From: Paracyclopina nana
Lineage: Eukaryota > Arthropoda > Copepoda > Cyclopoida > Cyclopettidae
Assembly: GCA_019096065.1 (NCBI GenBank)
Contig: JAGUCH010000007.1
Coordinates: 4,672,501 to 4,736,500, forward strand
Length of the DNA: 64,000 nt
Direction of reading: 5' to 3'
Each line of letters opens with the position of its first letter. The first letter of the stretch is position 1. Shown here in pieces: positions 1 through 13,816 of this stretch. A program made the position numbers and the translations under genes. Under the pieces are notes generated by a model. The model made no database searches. It saw only the letters and a list, made by a program, of their open reading frames with translations, and was not told where the DNA came from.

Positions 1-2157
1 ATTCACTACTGAAAAAACAATCCTTATCAATAATAGTGCTCCTGCTGCAGAAGATGTGAAAAATGTGCCCAAAATCAGGAAAGTGTCCATTGACATCAAC
101 TATGTGTATGAGCAACATCACTCAAGAATGAAGAGTGGTGAAATCATCCAAAATGAAAATGTGGAGCCTGCAAAGAGAAGAGCTTCTTTGGAAAAACGGT
201 TTCAAGAGAGGCAATCTTCCACTTTGAATTCATCATCAGCTTCAGATGGTTCATCCAGCTCCAATTCCTCCACTAGCACACCTGAGCCAATGCCAAGACA
301 GAGCAAACATAGGAAAATCAGCTCTGGCTACACTAGGAATATCAACATCATTCTTGAAGATGAGATTAGCAATGAGACAAGTGAATCATCAAGAAGATTC
401 AACAGTTCTGGTTTGAATTTGCCTAAGCCCAAGACAAGTTTTCATAGGAGATTTTCACAAGACCATACATCCATGATGAGCAGCAATGTGCCCAGGGCAG
501 CCAGCCCAGTGAGGAAAATCTCATTGCAAAACAACTCAACCATCAATACAGACAGGTAAGAACTTTAAAAAATTGAGGACTTAAAAAATATGCCTGACTC
601 AGCAGAGATTACAAGATCTGACAATCATGGACAGGTTTATTACTAGCACTATGTGCATTTCTGATAAAAATGATCTATAAAAATGTCAGTCCTGTTGCAA
701 GATGCTAAACAATAGTGTGTTCATGCAATTACTCACATTGTCTTGTTGTTTTTAAATTGGACCAAAGCATGCTACAACTTGTTTTTGGGCCATGTTGAAA
801 TGGCTAATTGTCAGCTTCCATTGGGTCAAGCCAAAAAAGGAATTTATTGCCTTAACATTTGGCTGTGAGAAGAAGTTTTGAAATCAGCCCTGCTAGCTCT
901 ATTTGCAATTGAGCTACAAACAAAGGAAAATTCTCTATGTGGTTCTCCTGTGTGAGGTGAATAAAATTTACTGCCCCCCTTAAAAAAAGAACAGGTCAAG
1001 TTTTTGCTGGCTACAAAGTGCACAAGTGAATCCAACTTCCCATTTAAGGAGAAAACAGTAAATCTTAGAATAAGTTACTTTTAAAATGTTAGTGTGAAAT
1101 TTTTATAAACAAAGATTTATTTCTTTGACAAATTAGCATGACTTGAAATTCCTTTTTTAGCATGTATTGGTAGATTTTGCAATTGTCAATTTCTTGCAAT
1201 CTGCCACATGTCAGCTGAGTCATTTACAAGACACACAATTGACACCAATTGCAATTTAAAAATGTCTTTCTTCAGTGCAGCAAGAAAAGTGGGTGGGTGT
1301 GTTTTTTAAGACTTTCCTGTTTTTTTCCTTCCTTGAGTCATCTGTTCATTTTTGGATTGCTTTCTAAAGCTAAGAAGCTTGCAGCTGCGTTATCTCAGTT
1401 TTTCCAAGGATTTCTTGCTTGAGTGTTCTCAATCATAAGAAAAATGTATTATCAAAGATCAAGTGGGAGAAGAAAACACAAAGTTGACCCCAATGGGCAG
1501 AGGCTTTCTGAGTCAGAAATTGAGCAAGTTTTGTCTCAAGTAAGGTCAAGGTCATCCTCAAGGCCTCCCATTCCAAAGGCTACTCCTCCCCCTTTGCCTA
1601 AAACTAATTCTGTGGAAGAGACAAATGAACAGAATATTAATGACCTACTTAACAAAATATGCATGGATCAGAATGTAGATGGCAATGCCCAAGCTGAAGA
1701 TCTCTCTAAATCACTAGATGATTTGACTACAGAAAGTTGGACTGAAAATCCTGCTTATTCAGCTCCCAAAAGGAAAATCAAAATCAACTTGAAAGTGGCG
1801 CCAAAATCTGTGCCCAACTCACCAAAGTGTCCACTGAGAAAAAAGTATAGAATCTCGGTTAAATCCAACCCTGAAGAAAGTGTTGATTTGGAAACTGCAA
1901 AAATGGTGGAAAGTCTGAAGGAAAGGCTGAAAAACATGGATGAAGATTTGTGCAGAGTCAAAGAAGCAGCCTTGAAAATTCACCAAGATTTGGGGGGGTA
2001 TGAAGCAACTGTGCACACGCGGCATATAAGCAGAACAAATTCTTTTGTTTATGGTGATGCATCGGATTTAAGTCAAGCCGACGCCGAAAATGAATGGTAT
2101 GACCCAGGAAGTTTATTATCAAACATCATCTGCTTTGAAACGGTTTTTTTCCTGTGA
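1..2157 (+). CDS. 3' exons of an unrecognised basic/serine-rich protein (partial)
   Basis: Exon 1 is open from the window edge and ends at 555 before GTAAG, in phase 2. The best matching acceptor in phase is at 1440 (CATAAG), and the frame then runs to TGA at 2155-2157, giving about 423 visible residues. Seen: RRAS/RKIS-type basic-plus-serine motifs (candidate kinase sites), a serine run, a proline-rich stretch (residues PPIPKATPPPLP), a second basic block and a predicted short coiled coil (KMVESLKERLKNMDEDL) near the C-terminus. No enzymatic domain is recognisable; the composition suggests a disordered scaffold or cytoskeletal regulator, which is inference. The acceptor at 1440 has a weak pyrimidine tract, so the junction is less certain than the reading frames. 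Confidence 0.55.
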
Positions 2158-5100
2158 CTTGACACAAATTCTGACAGGTTTTGATGAGCATGCAACATAA
2201 AGACCTGCATGTACGTGTTAGTCAGTGACGTCACTCACTGCCTCGAGAATAAGAACGGAAGATCTCGTTTTTTGAGTAAGCGTGCGCTCAAAGCAGCTAT
2301 GTTATAAGGGGAAACCATCTTTGTGCTTACATTTTTAAGGCTTTTACCAACAAATTAAATTCAAGAAAGTGTGTACACTTTTCATTTGACATTCAATTTT
2401 CTGCCATTTAGCTATTTGTAGAATGGTAATACTTCATTGTTTTAGTTTTTGCTCACATTTTAAGGTTAAAAGGTTTTAAAAATTGCTAAGTTTTCACTAA
2501 GTCAATCAGCAGTTCAATAAAATCGAGCTCATCCCAAAGGACGACTAAAAAATGAATATTACCACCGAAAAAAATATTTTTTTAACTCAATGATAGTTGG
2601 ATATTTTTCAAGACCATACAAAAACTAAATTTTTTATGAAGTTAATTTCTGTTTTTGTTACGCCCCAGCAGGCTGGCCGGTCAAGGTTTCCCCTTCTAAG
2701 TGATTAACCGTTCTTATTCCTAAGGCAGCGAGCGAACTACGTACATCCAGCGCTTTAATGCAACATTATTATTAAATGATTCAGGCAAGCTTCATGACGT
2801 GACATTGACATTTTATAGTCATTTCAGCCGCAGCAATTGAAAAAGCTTTTACTTTAGATTTTTTTACTGTGAGAGAGTGTTTTTGCACGAGGGATCGCTA
2901 AAAACAACAACCGGGATAAATGATTTTTTTTTCTTGAATATAACCTTCAACAGTTGAGCTTTACATTATAGCATTGAGCCATTTACAGCTGTGAATGCTT
3001 TAATAGGATTTTAAATCTTCATTGCAACCTTTGTGTCAAGTGATTCTAGGCATTTTTCGGCTCCACAAAATGGCATTAGCATGGAAATCGCATGACTAAA
3101 TTGCTTGTTCGACGCATCGTGATGTGTCCAGCAGTTCCTCACTCATAAATTGGGCTTAGCACACCTCACACACACACTGAGACAAGAAGGTGCCTTAAGC
3201 CACATTTTTATGTCAAGTTATTCTGATATTGTGCCAACTTGCATGCAACCCTGATTAGATCAACTTTTTGGCTCTTTCTGGATCTGCATTTCTGGCCACC
3301 CCTCATTCAAAAGTAAACAAATCATGAATTGGGTAGTTCAGAAAAATTGTAATTATGCCCCAAGTACTTTGGGATGACCTTGCAATATGATGGTAATACA
3401 ATGTAGTTGAATCTGGTTGAATTTGTTGTAGAAGCATCCAAAATGGATGCCACACCTTCATATAGAATTTTGACGTAATCTTGTTCCATTTGAGGCTAAA
3501 CTTGATCAGACACATGTACAACCATACACTTTAGTTGTCATCGAGACTTGTATTATTATTTCAAGCTTTTGGTGGCCAAAATGCAAATGGCTGAATCCTT
3601 GTAAGGTTCACTTGGAATACCTAATGGGCAAATTGTCCAAATATTAGGCCTTCTAGGCATATTTATAGGCTGGCCTCCCACTCACAATCTTGCAGCTGAG
3701 TAGTATTCCAACTCAGCTCATTTTATTGAGGCCATTGGCAAAAAGTTTTATAACTTACATCATTTATCACAGCCTTGTTTTACACAAGTGTCAAAATGCT
3801 GAAAATTACTTACTTAGCTTTTTGATTGAGTAGTGATTTTAGCTTTTTTCAGCTGCCTTATTATGGTGTGATTTTTTACTACCCATTATCATAAATTGAC
3901 CACTTGGCCTTGGCCACTTTTTTCCCCACTTTTTCTTCCCCAAAATTCCCTGTAAGCCTTTAATCACATCAAGGTTGTTATAGCTTATTGTTGGTGTGCC
4001 TGGTCAATATCTCAAATGTCAACAGGATCAATCCCATCTAAATAAGACTCATCTTTTTTACATCAACTCATGAGCTTGGATCATTTGTCATGTGTGAAAA
4101 AAACCTGACAAAGCAGATGTTGTGTCTTGAACAAGGCATTTTGGCACAACTGAGAGAAGAGTAGCTTAGCTAAATCTTTTTGCCACACTGCAAACCATGG
4201 CTGCTACCATGTTCAAATCTTTGGCCTTGTCTTTTTAAATCCTTTTTGAGCTTGTTGCAGGCTTGGCCTAAATGCTCTGGCAAATCATGCTTCTTGGCTT
4301 TTTGAACTACTTTTTTCCAGTTTTGCCTCAATGTTGCAATTCTTGCTCTGGATTTGAGCAATAATTGCTAAAAAATTAAATGGGCCAATTCCAATGATAC
4401 GTTTTTTTGCAAGGTCACCTCAGCCAACTTTGAGGCTTCACCTTTCAAAGGAAGCCATGTAATCATACAAATTGTGTCTAATTAGTCTCCATGTGAATTC
4501 GGAAAAAAGTAGTTCCACTTTTTATGGGCGTAGTTCTTATTATACAGCCCTGCAATTATTCTTAGCCCAGAGTCTAGGAAGTTTTCATGGTAGATACGTC
4601 GAGAATGATGTACAAAGTGTTAGATTTTGTGTAGGAGTTGTGATCTTTTTGTGAACTGCAGCTCCCCTTGATCTTTTTACACCACCACCAACATTTTTGG
4701 CAAAAAGAGGCGCATAAAAAGTTGATTTCCGCATTTGTATTGCACCTCCCTTGTAAAATCGTTTTTTTCTACTCAACTCTGCTAATGTAGGTGTTGCTTC
4801 AGTACATTTTATGTGAACTGAATGGGTGAGTTTCCATGAAAAATGACCAACAAAAAGGGATCAAAGTCATTTTACAGATTAGTAAAAAACAGTTTTTTAA
4901 TGTATTATTGATAATCAGATTTTGATGATTTCATTTGAAATGAATGCTTTTGATCAAATGTGCATAAAATTCCTTTTTTCAAATCCAGCTAACAAATACC
5001 AACTCTTTTATGTCGGTGCCTAAAGTAAGTAAAGCAAATAGGAATGTCAAGAATCTCTTTGTCTTTTCACCCAAACCCATTATTGGAAGATTTCACTTTT

Positions 5101-6589
5101 AGCTCACGATTTTCCTCGTGGAGTAAAAATTTGCCCATAATTTCAGCCCTATTAGAATCATTCTACATAGAGAAAGTTAAAAATGCTCTATGCATAGAAC
5201 AACATCTTTTTTCTTAGACTACGCTGTGCTGTTTTTCACGTTAGTTAGTAAAAACGCCCACGCGCGAGTCTCTTCTTTACTTAGCCAACAATTTGACTAG
5301 ACATCGTTATTTTTAATTCAACTTTCAAGGCTAATGATTTTTCTTGGTCACCAATTTGACATTAAGTGCTCAAAAAGGAGGGGTAGCATTTCATGTCAAG
5401 TCCATCAGCAATTTTGATGATTGAGTTGAATTGGTCAAACTCGAAGCAAATAATTACAATAGATGATATCAGGTCATCAAAAATCCCAATTGCTTCCTCG
5501 ATCAAAATCAATCAAATGTGATCTTCAAAGACTTCATATTTAACTGAAAAGTAATGATATTTCGCAATAATTGCTTTAGTACAACCGAGCTTTTCAGCGC
5601 AAGTTAAAGGCCAATATTTGGTCAGCTTTGTCCGTTAAAAGGAAAGTTGAGGATCTAAATGTACTCATTAGAGGGTAAAAATGTCGACCCAAAGCAGCAG
5701 ACGACTGTTAGCCATATTTGGTTTTGTCAACCGTTTCTAAAAAACTGACAAAATATTTGAGCGTTTTTTCCTGACCATTTAATAGTTACCAACGGCTCAA
5801 CTCATTTTACAAGTGGGCAAGCTGGAAAATTTTGGGTGACCCAGCCAAGTTTTCGGGCTTGTTGCTTTGTTGCCTTTTTGCGTAGGCTCAGGCCCAATGC
5901 GGAAGAATTGAAGCAGTAAATGAGCCTCATGTGCAACATGCATCACAGCACACTGATGCACGCTGTGTACAGAGTAGATGATGGAACAACCAAAATCCTG
6001 GCCTACTACAAAGCTATAACTTATGTAGCAAGGCTTATCATATGCGTGGTTCATTCAAAGATGGCTTTTTTAAAGCTTTGTAATACATTTTGTTAATCAA
6101 CATCTTATTTTGCCATGTCATGCCTTAGATTTCATGCTGTCTATATTTTTAGAAGGTAACTATCAAAAACCGGGTTACATACTAAGCCTTAAAATAAAAG
6201 TGTCGGAATGCAGATCTTTTGTGCCTTGCATGACACCCAAATCTAATGGCGTGAGGCTCTAATTATTACTATTATTATATGGTATAGCATATAGCTACTG
6301 CAATAATTCTGACATTATCATGGCTATTGCTTTACTGCTGGAAAATAAAGAAAGACCAAGATATTTGCTATTGATGCTCAATTACGCAGCAACAATAAGA
6401 GTTTTTGCTATTTTTGGTAGATGGCTCCAGATTTAGATGTCACACAGTGCTCCTATTTCACAAATAGCATTGATGTCAAGCCATTTGATCCTCCAACCAC
6501 AATGAATGACTTTTTTGTGATATCGCAGTCCTACATAGATTATTCTGAGCTGGAGCATTGAACAAGTTTCTTCTTTTCCTTTATTCCAG
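2158..6589. other. 4.4 kb without a supported gene
   Basis: AT-rich sequence between the first gene and the first visible DNAJC7 exon. It should contain the DNAJC7 promoter and start-codon exon, but I could not locate that exon with confidence. Reading frames here are short and lack splice support. Confidence 0.5.
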
Positions 6590-9500
6590 TTTGGCTGACC
6601 AGAAAAAAGAGGAGGGCAATCAACTTTATCTGGCCAAAAACTACAAGGAGGCTTTGCAGCGCTACAATGAGGCCATCAGTAAGTAAAAGATGTACTGTGC
6701 GTAGTTACCACACCTCACAAGGTCAAAAGCACAACAAAATCATGACAAATGTATGGTTGAGCCTCATTACTGCTACATACTATAATACAAGGCAATCTCC
6801 ATAATTTAAAAAGTGGCCAGCAAATTACTATTGGACACTAAAAGCCTTTTTTAAGATGCCATCTTGACTGAATGTCAATTGGGAATGTAAATTAACCGGT
6901 TGAATATAATAGCCTCTAATTTCAAGATGTAAATTATGCTACTTGGAGCCATTGTTTTTTGCTCCAAAGATAGCACTTCAATTCTTGTTATTATTTAGAT
7001 AAGCTCATTTACAGCCCTATCGATGACATGAAATAAGTGTGGCTTGAATAAAACCGTTGCAAAACGGAAATTGCACAAAGAACAGCTTGGTTCTAACACT
7101 GATACCTTATAAGGTGAAGTCAGTCTTACCTTAGGTCACTAAAGAAAGAGAGTCTGGTATATATAATTGTAACAAAGAAAAGAAAGAGCAATAAACTAAA
7201 GCACTTTTTGAGGATGGCCCGTGCCTAATTGAAACTATTTTAAAAAGTGGCTCAACGCCTACTTCATGTTTGTTGCTCTGAAAAAACAATGCAGCTTATT
7301 TGAATATTTTCAAGAAACGAATTCAAATATGGGAATTTTTTTGAAGCCTCTAATTATAGCAGCAATGCCAAAACTCAAGCCTTCTTTGAGCATAAAGAAG
7401 TTGCCAGGAATGTAAACTAAGAACCACCTCATAGATAGGCTAATATATTGGCTGATATGACTTTTTTGTGCATTTGCAATTCGTTATAGAGCTTTTTGCA
7501 AGCTCTGCCCACGCAAGCTTTTGAATTCAGAATTTGATCAGTGATTTGGCGAATTGAACCTGGTCATGATGACCACAGAAAAAGCTTCTTCTTTTGTGGC
7601 TTGAAATTGCAAAATGGCAACAGTGCAACTCTTTATTGTTGTTCGGTTTTCCCGCGCGTTTTTCCTCCCGCAAAAGTAAACAAATCCGCCGCCATCTTTT
7701 AAAATATGCTCCCCGGTGTCAACCACCTCAGGGTGCAAAAAGTATGGAATTTTTCTGCGTGGGTCGAGCATGTTTTGCAATAAATGCAGGAAAATGAAGT
7801 TCTTGGTACAGCTTGGCTGGGTGGCCATCACTTAATTTGATGATTATTTCTTCAAGGAACTCATGAAGAGTCATGACTTGGAAAAGATCAACTTTTTTTA
7901 CACTACATCATCATCTTGATGAGCATTCAAGGTTAAAAGTCCTTGTTGCAGCAGGCCCCAAAGTAATTTGAATGAGGCATAAAAAACTGATTGGCAGCCA
8001 ACCACTCCTTTCAGGTACCATTTCAGCAAAAAAGTATCAGCAAAAGCATCTACTCTTGCAAAATAAACATTAATTCAAGAGGAATTTCAGAGAGTTTTTT
8101 CACCCTTCAATTTGCACTCAGGCCATGACTTGATTTGGCTCCCTAATCTTTCAGACCAAATTAGAGCCATGTAAAAAATGATCTTTCAATTAATTAAATA
8201 GTGTTTTTTACACTTTTTAAAAACCATTGCTGCTGACCAGTTTGAGGCCCATGGCAACAACCTACCAAAAAGAATTTCAGTCCAATTTAATCACTACTCT
8301 GCATCTCCTTTAATCAAGCATGAATGGCTGCTGGGAGTCATTTCTAAAAAGGTGATGGATCTCTTGCATTTTGGTCTATGCAAATGAATGAGCTTCATTC
8401 AGCATGATAATTTTTTCCACCTTTCCCTCCAATTTCTACAGTTGGATGTGGGCGTTGAGAAATGGACTCAGTCACACTTTGGTGACGCTAGAATGTCTAG
8501 GAATTCCATAGGCTGGACAGTCTGTAGCAACTAAAACGCTACTTACCTTAAATGGGTTAGCTGAAAAGTTCAACAAGTTAAGATTTATAACTTGACTGCA
8601 GCCATGATTCTCTTCCATGTCACCATTACTTACTACTTTCTTTTTTCCCCTTAAAAATGTTCCTTTATGGCTGTTCCTGACGTTTTGATATGAAAACCTG
8701 AATGGTTGGCTGAAAGGATTGTGGCTGCAAGTAAATCTAGTAGATCTGTTTTTTATTGTAGCAAGGGAAACCTACCCTCATTGGATAAATTATGGCCAGG
8801 TTCATTTACCCCATGCTCAGCTCAATTCAACAGTTGTGTTGCCATACCAAATAGGGATTGTGAATCACATTTTGTAGCATATTTTTCATATTTTCAGGCC
8901 TTTGTCCAGGATGTCCAGCTTTTTACGGGAACAGAGCTGCTTGCCACATGATGCTCGGCCAATTTGTGCAGGCTTTGGAGGATGCCAGAACTTCAGTGAT
9001 CCTAGACCCAAGTTTTGTCAGAGGCTATGTCAGAGTGGCCAAATGTTGTGTGGCTTTGGGGGAAATTCAAGCTGCAAGACAGGTAACTTAATTGATTAGA
9101 TAACTTTTTTTGCCACATATCAGTAAATTCATTAAATGGCCTCGCCCACTTGAGGGTGTCTTTCAATTTTGAACCAAAACAAATTGCGTTTCAATTGGCC
9201 ATCAACAGCTGATTTTGATCAAGAGTTGCCAGATGTGGCTATGTCAACTCTTCTTCAGTTGTGGCTTTTTTGCCTATAACTCGGCTAATAAATATATGTT
9301 TTTAACGATACAATCAACTTGGTTATGATCAGCTGCACAATGCAATGATTATTTTCAGGCTATCAACACAGCTATAGATCTAAACACTGATGCTTCAGCC
9401 ACTTTTGATCTGGAGAGAATGAGCTTGGATTTCCTGGATAAACATGATGCTAACTTGAAGGTGGCCTTTGACCAAAAGGACTACAGGAAGGCCTTGTACC

Positions 9501-10741
9501 ACATTGAGCAAGCTTTGAAGATAGCCTCAGCCTCTCAGAGGCTCAAACTATCAAGGGCAGAATGTCTGGCCTTTTTAGGCAGGTACCAAGAGGCCCAAGA
9601 TATGGCCAATGACATTTTGAGAAGTGATAGCACCAATGTAGAAGCCATCTACATTAGAGGACTTTGCCTTTACCAAGAGGACAACATTGACAAGGCCTTT
9701 TCTCATTTCCAGCAAGTCCTCAAGTTGGCACCTGACCACAGCAAGGCCAAAGAGGCCTTCAAGGTACATTTCCAAAAACTCAAAGAAAATAATAGTTTTC
9801 ATATTAGAAATTTCCAGAGAGCTAGAACCTTAAAGACCAAGAAGGATGAAGGCAATGAGGCCTTTAAGGCTTGCAGATATGAGGAAGCCATTAGCCTTTA
9901 CACAGAAGCTCTTGCAGTGGATGCAGACAACAAGATCACAAATGCCAAACTCTACTGCAATAGAGCTCATGCATCAGCCAAGGTATCTATCTATCTATAT
10001 GTTTATGTGCAACTTTACAGCTAGAGTCTCTAAACCTTTTGCTACTTTGCCTAGCTGAAAAAATGGAGCCAATCTGTGGATGATTGTGGCCTAGCCTTGG
10101 GCTTGGATCCAACCTATGCCAAGGCTTACCTGAGAAGAGCCAAGTCGCTCATGGAGCTTGGCCAGTTTGAAGAAGCCATCAGGGATTATGAGAGCCTTCA
10201 CAAATCTGACAGGAGCAACTTTGAGTACAGGCAGCTGCTCAATCAAGCCAAACTGGAGCTGAAGAAGAGCAAAAGGAAAGATTACTACTCCATTTTGGGC
10301 GTGGATAAGAATGCCAATGAGGAGGAGATTAAAAAAGCTTACAAAAAACGAGCTCTTGAACATCACCCTGGTAATCAAAATAAAACTCTATTAAATTAAA
10401 TTATATTATGTATGCCATCATTAACAGATCGACATGTTGGAGCTTCTGAAGAAGAGAAGCAGGAGCAAGAAAAGAAATTCAAAGAGGTTGGTGAAGCTTA
10501 TGGAATTTTATCAGAGCCAAGAAAACGAGCTCAGTATGATGCTGGCAATGATCTGGATCACAATGTGAGCAACTATGACACCCATCATGGATTCTCCTCA
10601 TCCGCGCATCATATGGATGCAGCGCAAATATTCAAGGCATTCTTTGGTGGCAGCCCAGGATTTGGCCACGCCCACTACCACCACTTTGGATTTGGAACCA
10701 ACGGCCATCATCAGCCTGGATCCTTTTTTGGATTTAGCTGA
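6590..10741 (+). CDS. DNAJC7: DNAJC7/TPR2 co-chaperone (5' exon not found)
   Basis: Exons 6590-6678, 8898-9082, 9359-9763, 9818-9982, 10055-10370 and 10428-10741 (TGA) join in frame to give about 490 residues, close to the usual length of about 490; only the N-terminal start exon is missing. The order is TPR repeats ([50 protein letters not shown]) and then a J domain ([22 protein letters not shown]). The HPD motif that stimulates Hsp70 ATPase is split by the intron at 10371-10427. The C-terminus has the family's FKAFFGG motif and a His/Gly/Phe-rich tail. In the known family the TPRs bind Hsp90/Hsp70 and the protein moves clients between them in the cytosol. The 54-base intron at 9764-9817 contains no stop and is a multiple of three, so a longer retained form is possible. 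Confidence 0.93.
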
Positions 10742-11316
10742 TTTGCCTTTCACTTATTTTGCTTATATGGTATTTTCGCAACATATTCTGTATTATATTA
10801 AAGAATATAAGGAATAAGAACTTTTTACCTGATCTTATTCAGGCCTTGATTCAGGCAATATTTAGAAATTATGCCATTTCCTCATAAAAATTTTCCACAT
10901 TCATTCAAGGTCATAGGAGGCATATTTTTTATCTAGCATGATAAGCAGAGTCATGTGATTAAATGTAAAGTAAAAGACGCAGAAAATACTTTTAACGCAA
11001 CTATATGCTTAATTTACAGCCAAAGCACTTGAAAGCTACTTACATTTTTAATTTGCGTGTTGACATTTATAAAGCTTTTAACTTAAAAATGTGTCGCACA
11101 ACAAATGTATGTTTAAGCATTTCAGTTAACAAAGGAACCTCAATTGTTGAACATACCCTAACTAGCTTTTTCTGGTCCTGATGTCTGCCTTTTAAGCTGC
11201 TTTGTGACTTCGCTTCCTAAGTGGCAAAAAGGCTCTGTAAAATCTCGGTGGAAGCATCTAATTGCTAATCGATCCGGATACGAAAACATCTTTCTCTCTC
11301 TTTGGGAGGAGAGAAT
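10742..11316. other. Intergenic, no gene seen
   Basis: 3' flank of DNAJC7 and 5' flank of the seven-helix gene. AT-rich, with no supported coding sequence. Confidence 0.5.
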
Positions 11317-12270
11317 ATGAGGTTAATGGATATCAGTCTATTCACTGCGCTTGAGTTGGAAGGTTCGAAAATGGCAACTTCTTTCCCATACGCAATCCTT
11401 GTGACGACCTATTGCCTGACCTTACCAATTAGTCTCCTTGGCAGCATTTCTGTCATTGGCTACCTCAAGAAGAAGCCTCTTGGCATGCAGACCTTCCAGG
11501 ACAAATGCATGATCCAGGCTCAAAAACACTTCATGCTCAGCAGCATTATCAATGAAGTGTTCCCCACAATTGCTATTTTGTATCCAGGATCGGTTCCGGA
11601 TTTGGCCTGCAGGTTGTTCATTTTGGCTTCTGTGATCACCTCACTCATGCTCTCCATGTCCATTTTCGTGTTCCTCCTCATCAAATTCCTCACCATTTAT
11701 CACAACTTCAACAACATTTTGATTTTTGACGAAAATCAAGCATTAGCCATCGTCAAGGTTGTCATAGCACTCTTGTCTGCACTTCTGGCCTTTGCTGACA
11801 TCTTCATGAAGGAGGATCTGTCTGGCTTTTATTACTACAATCTGATGAAAAATGGGGAATTTCAGTTCACCTCTGATTTCAATGAGCTCTATGGAATCAC
11901 AGTTCCCATGTTTTCCACCTCTTTGACCATCTTTGCTGTGGTCCTCTTCTCAAAGATCAAGAGAGACAATCAAGCTGACCGGATCAAGTTGCCACCATTT
12001 GAGCAAGAGCCAATCCATTTCAATTATTTGAGAAATGGTCTTTTGGCCTTTGTGGCAGCCATGGTCATCATTGTCGTGGCTCCACTTTCGGTATATTTCG
12101 ACTCTGTCGAGCCTGTGGTTGCCATTTCATTTGTGGCCACCTTTTTTGGAGTCATCCCAATTTTCATGGTTAGCAGTCATCCAGGCATCTATAGAACCTT
12201 CAAATCACTCGTGTTCCCCCAACTGGATTTTATGAGACCATCCAATGACATCTTTACTGTAAATGCATAA
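11317..12270 (+). CDS. Intronless seven-transmembrane receptor-like protein
   Basis: A single uninterrupted frame from ATG 11317 gives 317 residues; the frame is open slightly upstream without an earlier ATG. Seven long hydrophobic segments can be seen, beginning around FPYAILVTTYCLT, FMLSSIINEVF, FILASVITSLML, LAIVKVVIALLS, YGITVPMFSTSLT, LLAFVAAMVII and VVAISFVATFF. They are separated by short loops, with basic residues after helix 1 (YLKKK) and helix 5 (SKIKRD). Size and topology fit a GPCR-like or nematode/arthropod chemoreceptor-like protein. No DRY or NPxxY motif is present, so no rhodopsin-class assignment is possible. Being intronless among intron-rich neighbours fits either a retroposed copy or a chemoreceptor-type expansion. 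Ligand and function are unknown. Confidence 0.75.
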   Translation: MRLMDISLFTALELEGSKMATSFPYAILVTTYCLTLPISLLGSISVIGYLKKKPLGMQTFQDKCMIQAQKHFMLSSIINEVFPTIAILYPGSVPDLACRLFILASVITSLMLSMSIFVFLLIKFLTIYHNFNNILIFDENQALAIVKVVIALLSALLAFADIFMKEDLSGFYYYNLMKNGEFQFTSDFNELYGITVPMFSTSLTIFAVVLFSKIKRDNQADRIKLPPFEQEPIHFNYLRNGLLAFVAAMVIIVVAPLSVYFDSVEPVVAISFVATFFGVIPIFMVSSHPGIYRTFKSLVFPQLDFMRPSNDIFTVNA

Positions 12271-13816
12271 TCAAATAGCTTATTTAAGAGAAAGTCACAG
12301 ATAACACAATATTTTTTCAAAAAGTATAATAAGCACCGTACCAAGTACCTATGATCATGAATAAAAACGTAGTAAATATATGTTGATGTAGAAAAACATA
12401 TTATTCCTATGGTAACTGCCAATTTTCGTATCTTTGAAAGCAGGTCACATACCTACTATGGCAATTTGCAATCCATCACTTCATTTAGGGTCATTTCACG
12501 AACGAAAGCATAAAATAAGGCCTTCAAAGCTTTATGCATTGTTATTGATGAAGGAATCATTGTTGCATGCATTCTATTTCAATGCGCAGTTTTATTAATG
12601 ACTTCAACTGAAATTATATTCAAAAATAACCCACACCTTATGAGCAACAATCTATAAGGGTCAGTTATGAAAAGATCATTTGCTTTTATAAGTACTAGTG
12701 GACTTATGAGAGCGCTTGAAAATCAAAATGTTGTAAAGTTGCACAAAAATATGGCTGAATGGAGGCCAGCTTTTTTTCGAGCTGAAAAAGGTTGCGAATT
12801 GAGGAGAAGAAAAGACTGCTGATTGAAGGCAAGGCCTGACAGGTCAAGAAATTCTTCTTTTGCGGCCCAAACATGCGACATTCCGGAGAGTTTTTCCGGA
12901 AAGTAAAACCTTTTTACTTGTCTCCCATGTCTTTCGTAATAAGCTACTTATCTTTGATAAATTGTGCAAGGAGGTCAATATTTTTCAAAAATACATTAGT
13001 AAAGCTAAAAAGGGGGCCAAAAAGACATGAATCATGCAGCTAAGCCCTTAGGTCCTTAGGTAACAGAAGTTTGCCAAATTGTCACACAAACAAAAGATTT
13101 GTGAAAGCAAGAGCATAGTTATGTAGTACACTAGCATAGTGCAAAAAGGGGCAAGCTTTTACGAGTGTCTCATTAAGGTAAAAGCAGGTAACTTGACACT
13201 TTCTGGCCCTGAAATCACACAATCTGTCTAGAAAATGGTGATGCAGCTTCTTGATTTTCTTGGCATAAATCATTATTCAATTATAGCTTTGTGGCCAAAA
13301 ATCTTTTTACTTTCTCTATGCAAGACACTTTAAAGGTATAATTTCTCAATTTTGGCCTTAGCGAAGCTATGCATTTTTTAAGTTCATTTTTGGTTGACCG
13401 CATGACTGCATACAGGTCAAAAGAAACTTATGCTTGAGATGACATTTAGCAGCTTCGATTCAAAAAGTTCTCCAGAAAAATAGCAGCTTTTACTACAAAA
13501 TTCTTTGACCTTCTTAATGGCTCTTTGGATATTTTGCTGAAAGAGTCACGAGCAAAATGAGACACTTTTATCATCATTATTATTAGAAAACAAAGAACTT
13601 ACTACTTGCATTGCATGAGCATAGTGAGTTTTTTGGCCAGGTCTGAAAGCTAGAAAGTCTTGAATTAGTGTTGCTGCCTATTTCATTTTACTGCTATTTG
13701 GTCAGTCCTAGTGAACACATCTGAGACAAGGTAAAACTTTAAAGAAACTAATCCATTTTCATCATCAAAGGAGCAGCGAGGAGACAAAAGTACTCCATCA
13801 GTTCACCTTCAGCATC
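12271..13816. other. 1.5 kb intergenic, no gene seen
   Basis: AT-rich DNA between the seven-helix gene and the muscle-type gene. No coding frame with splice support and no clear repeat. Confidence 0.5.

Noticed and set aside
6421-6561. Possible first coding exon of DNAJC7 (ATG at 6421)
   Set aside because: Open for about 45 codons but ends in a stop, with no donor in the phase needed to join 6590.
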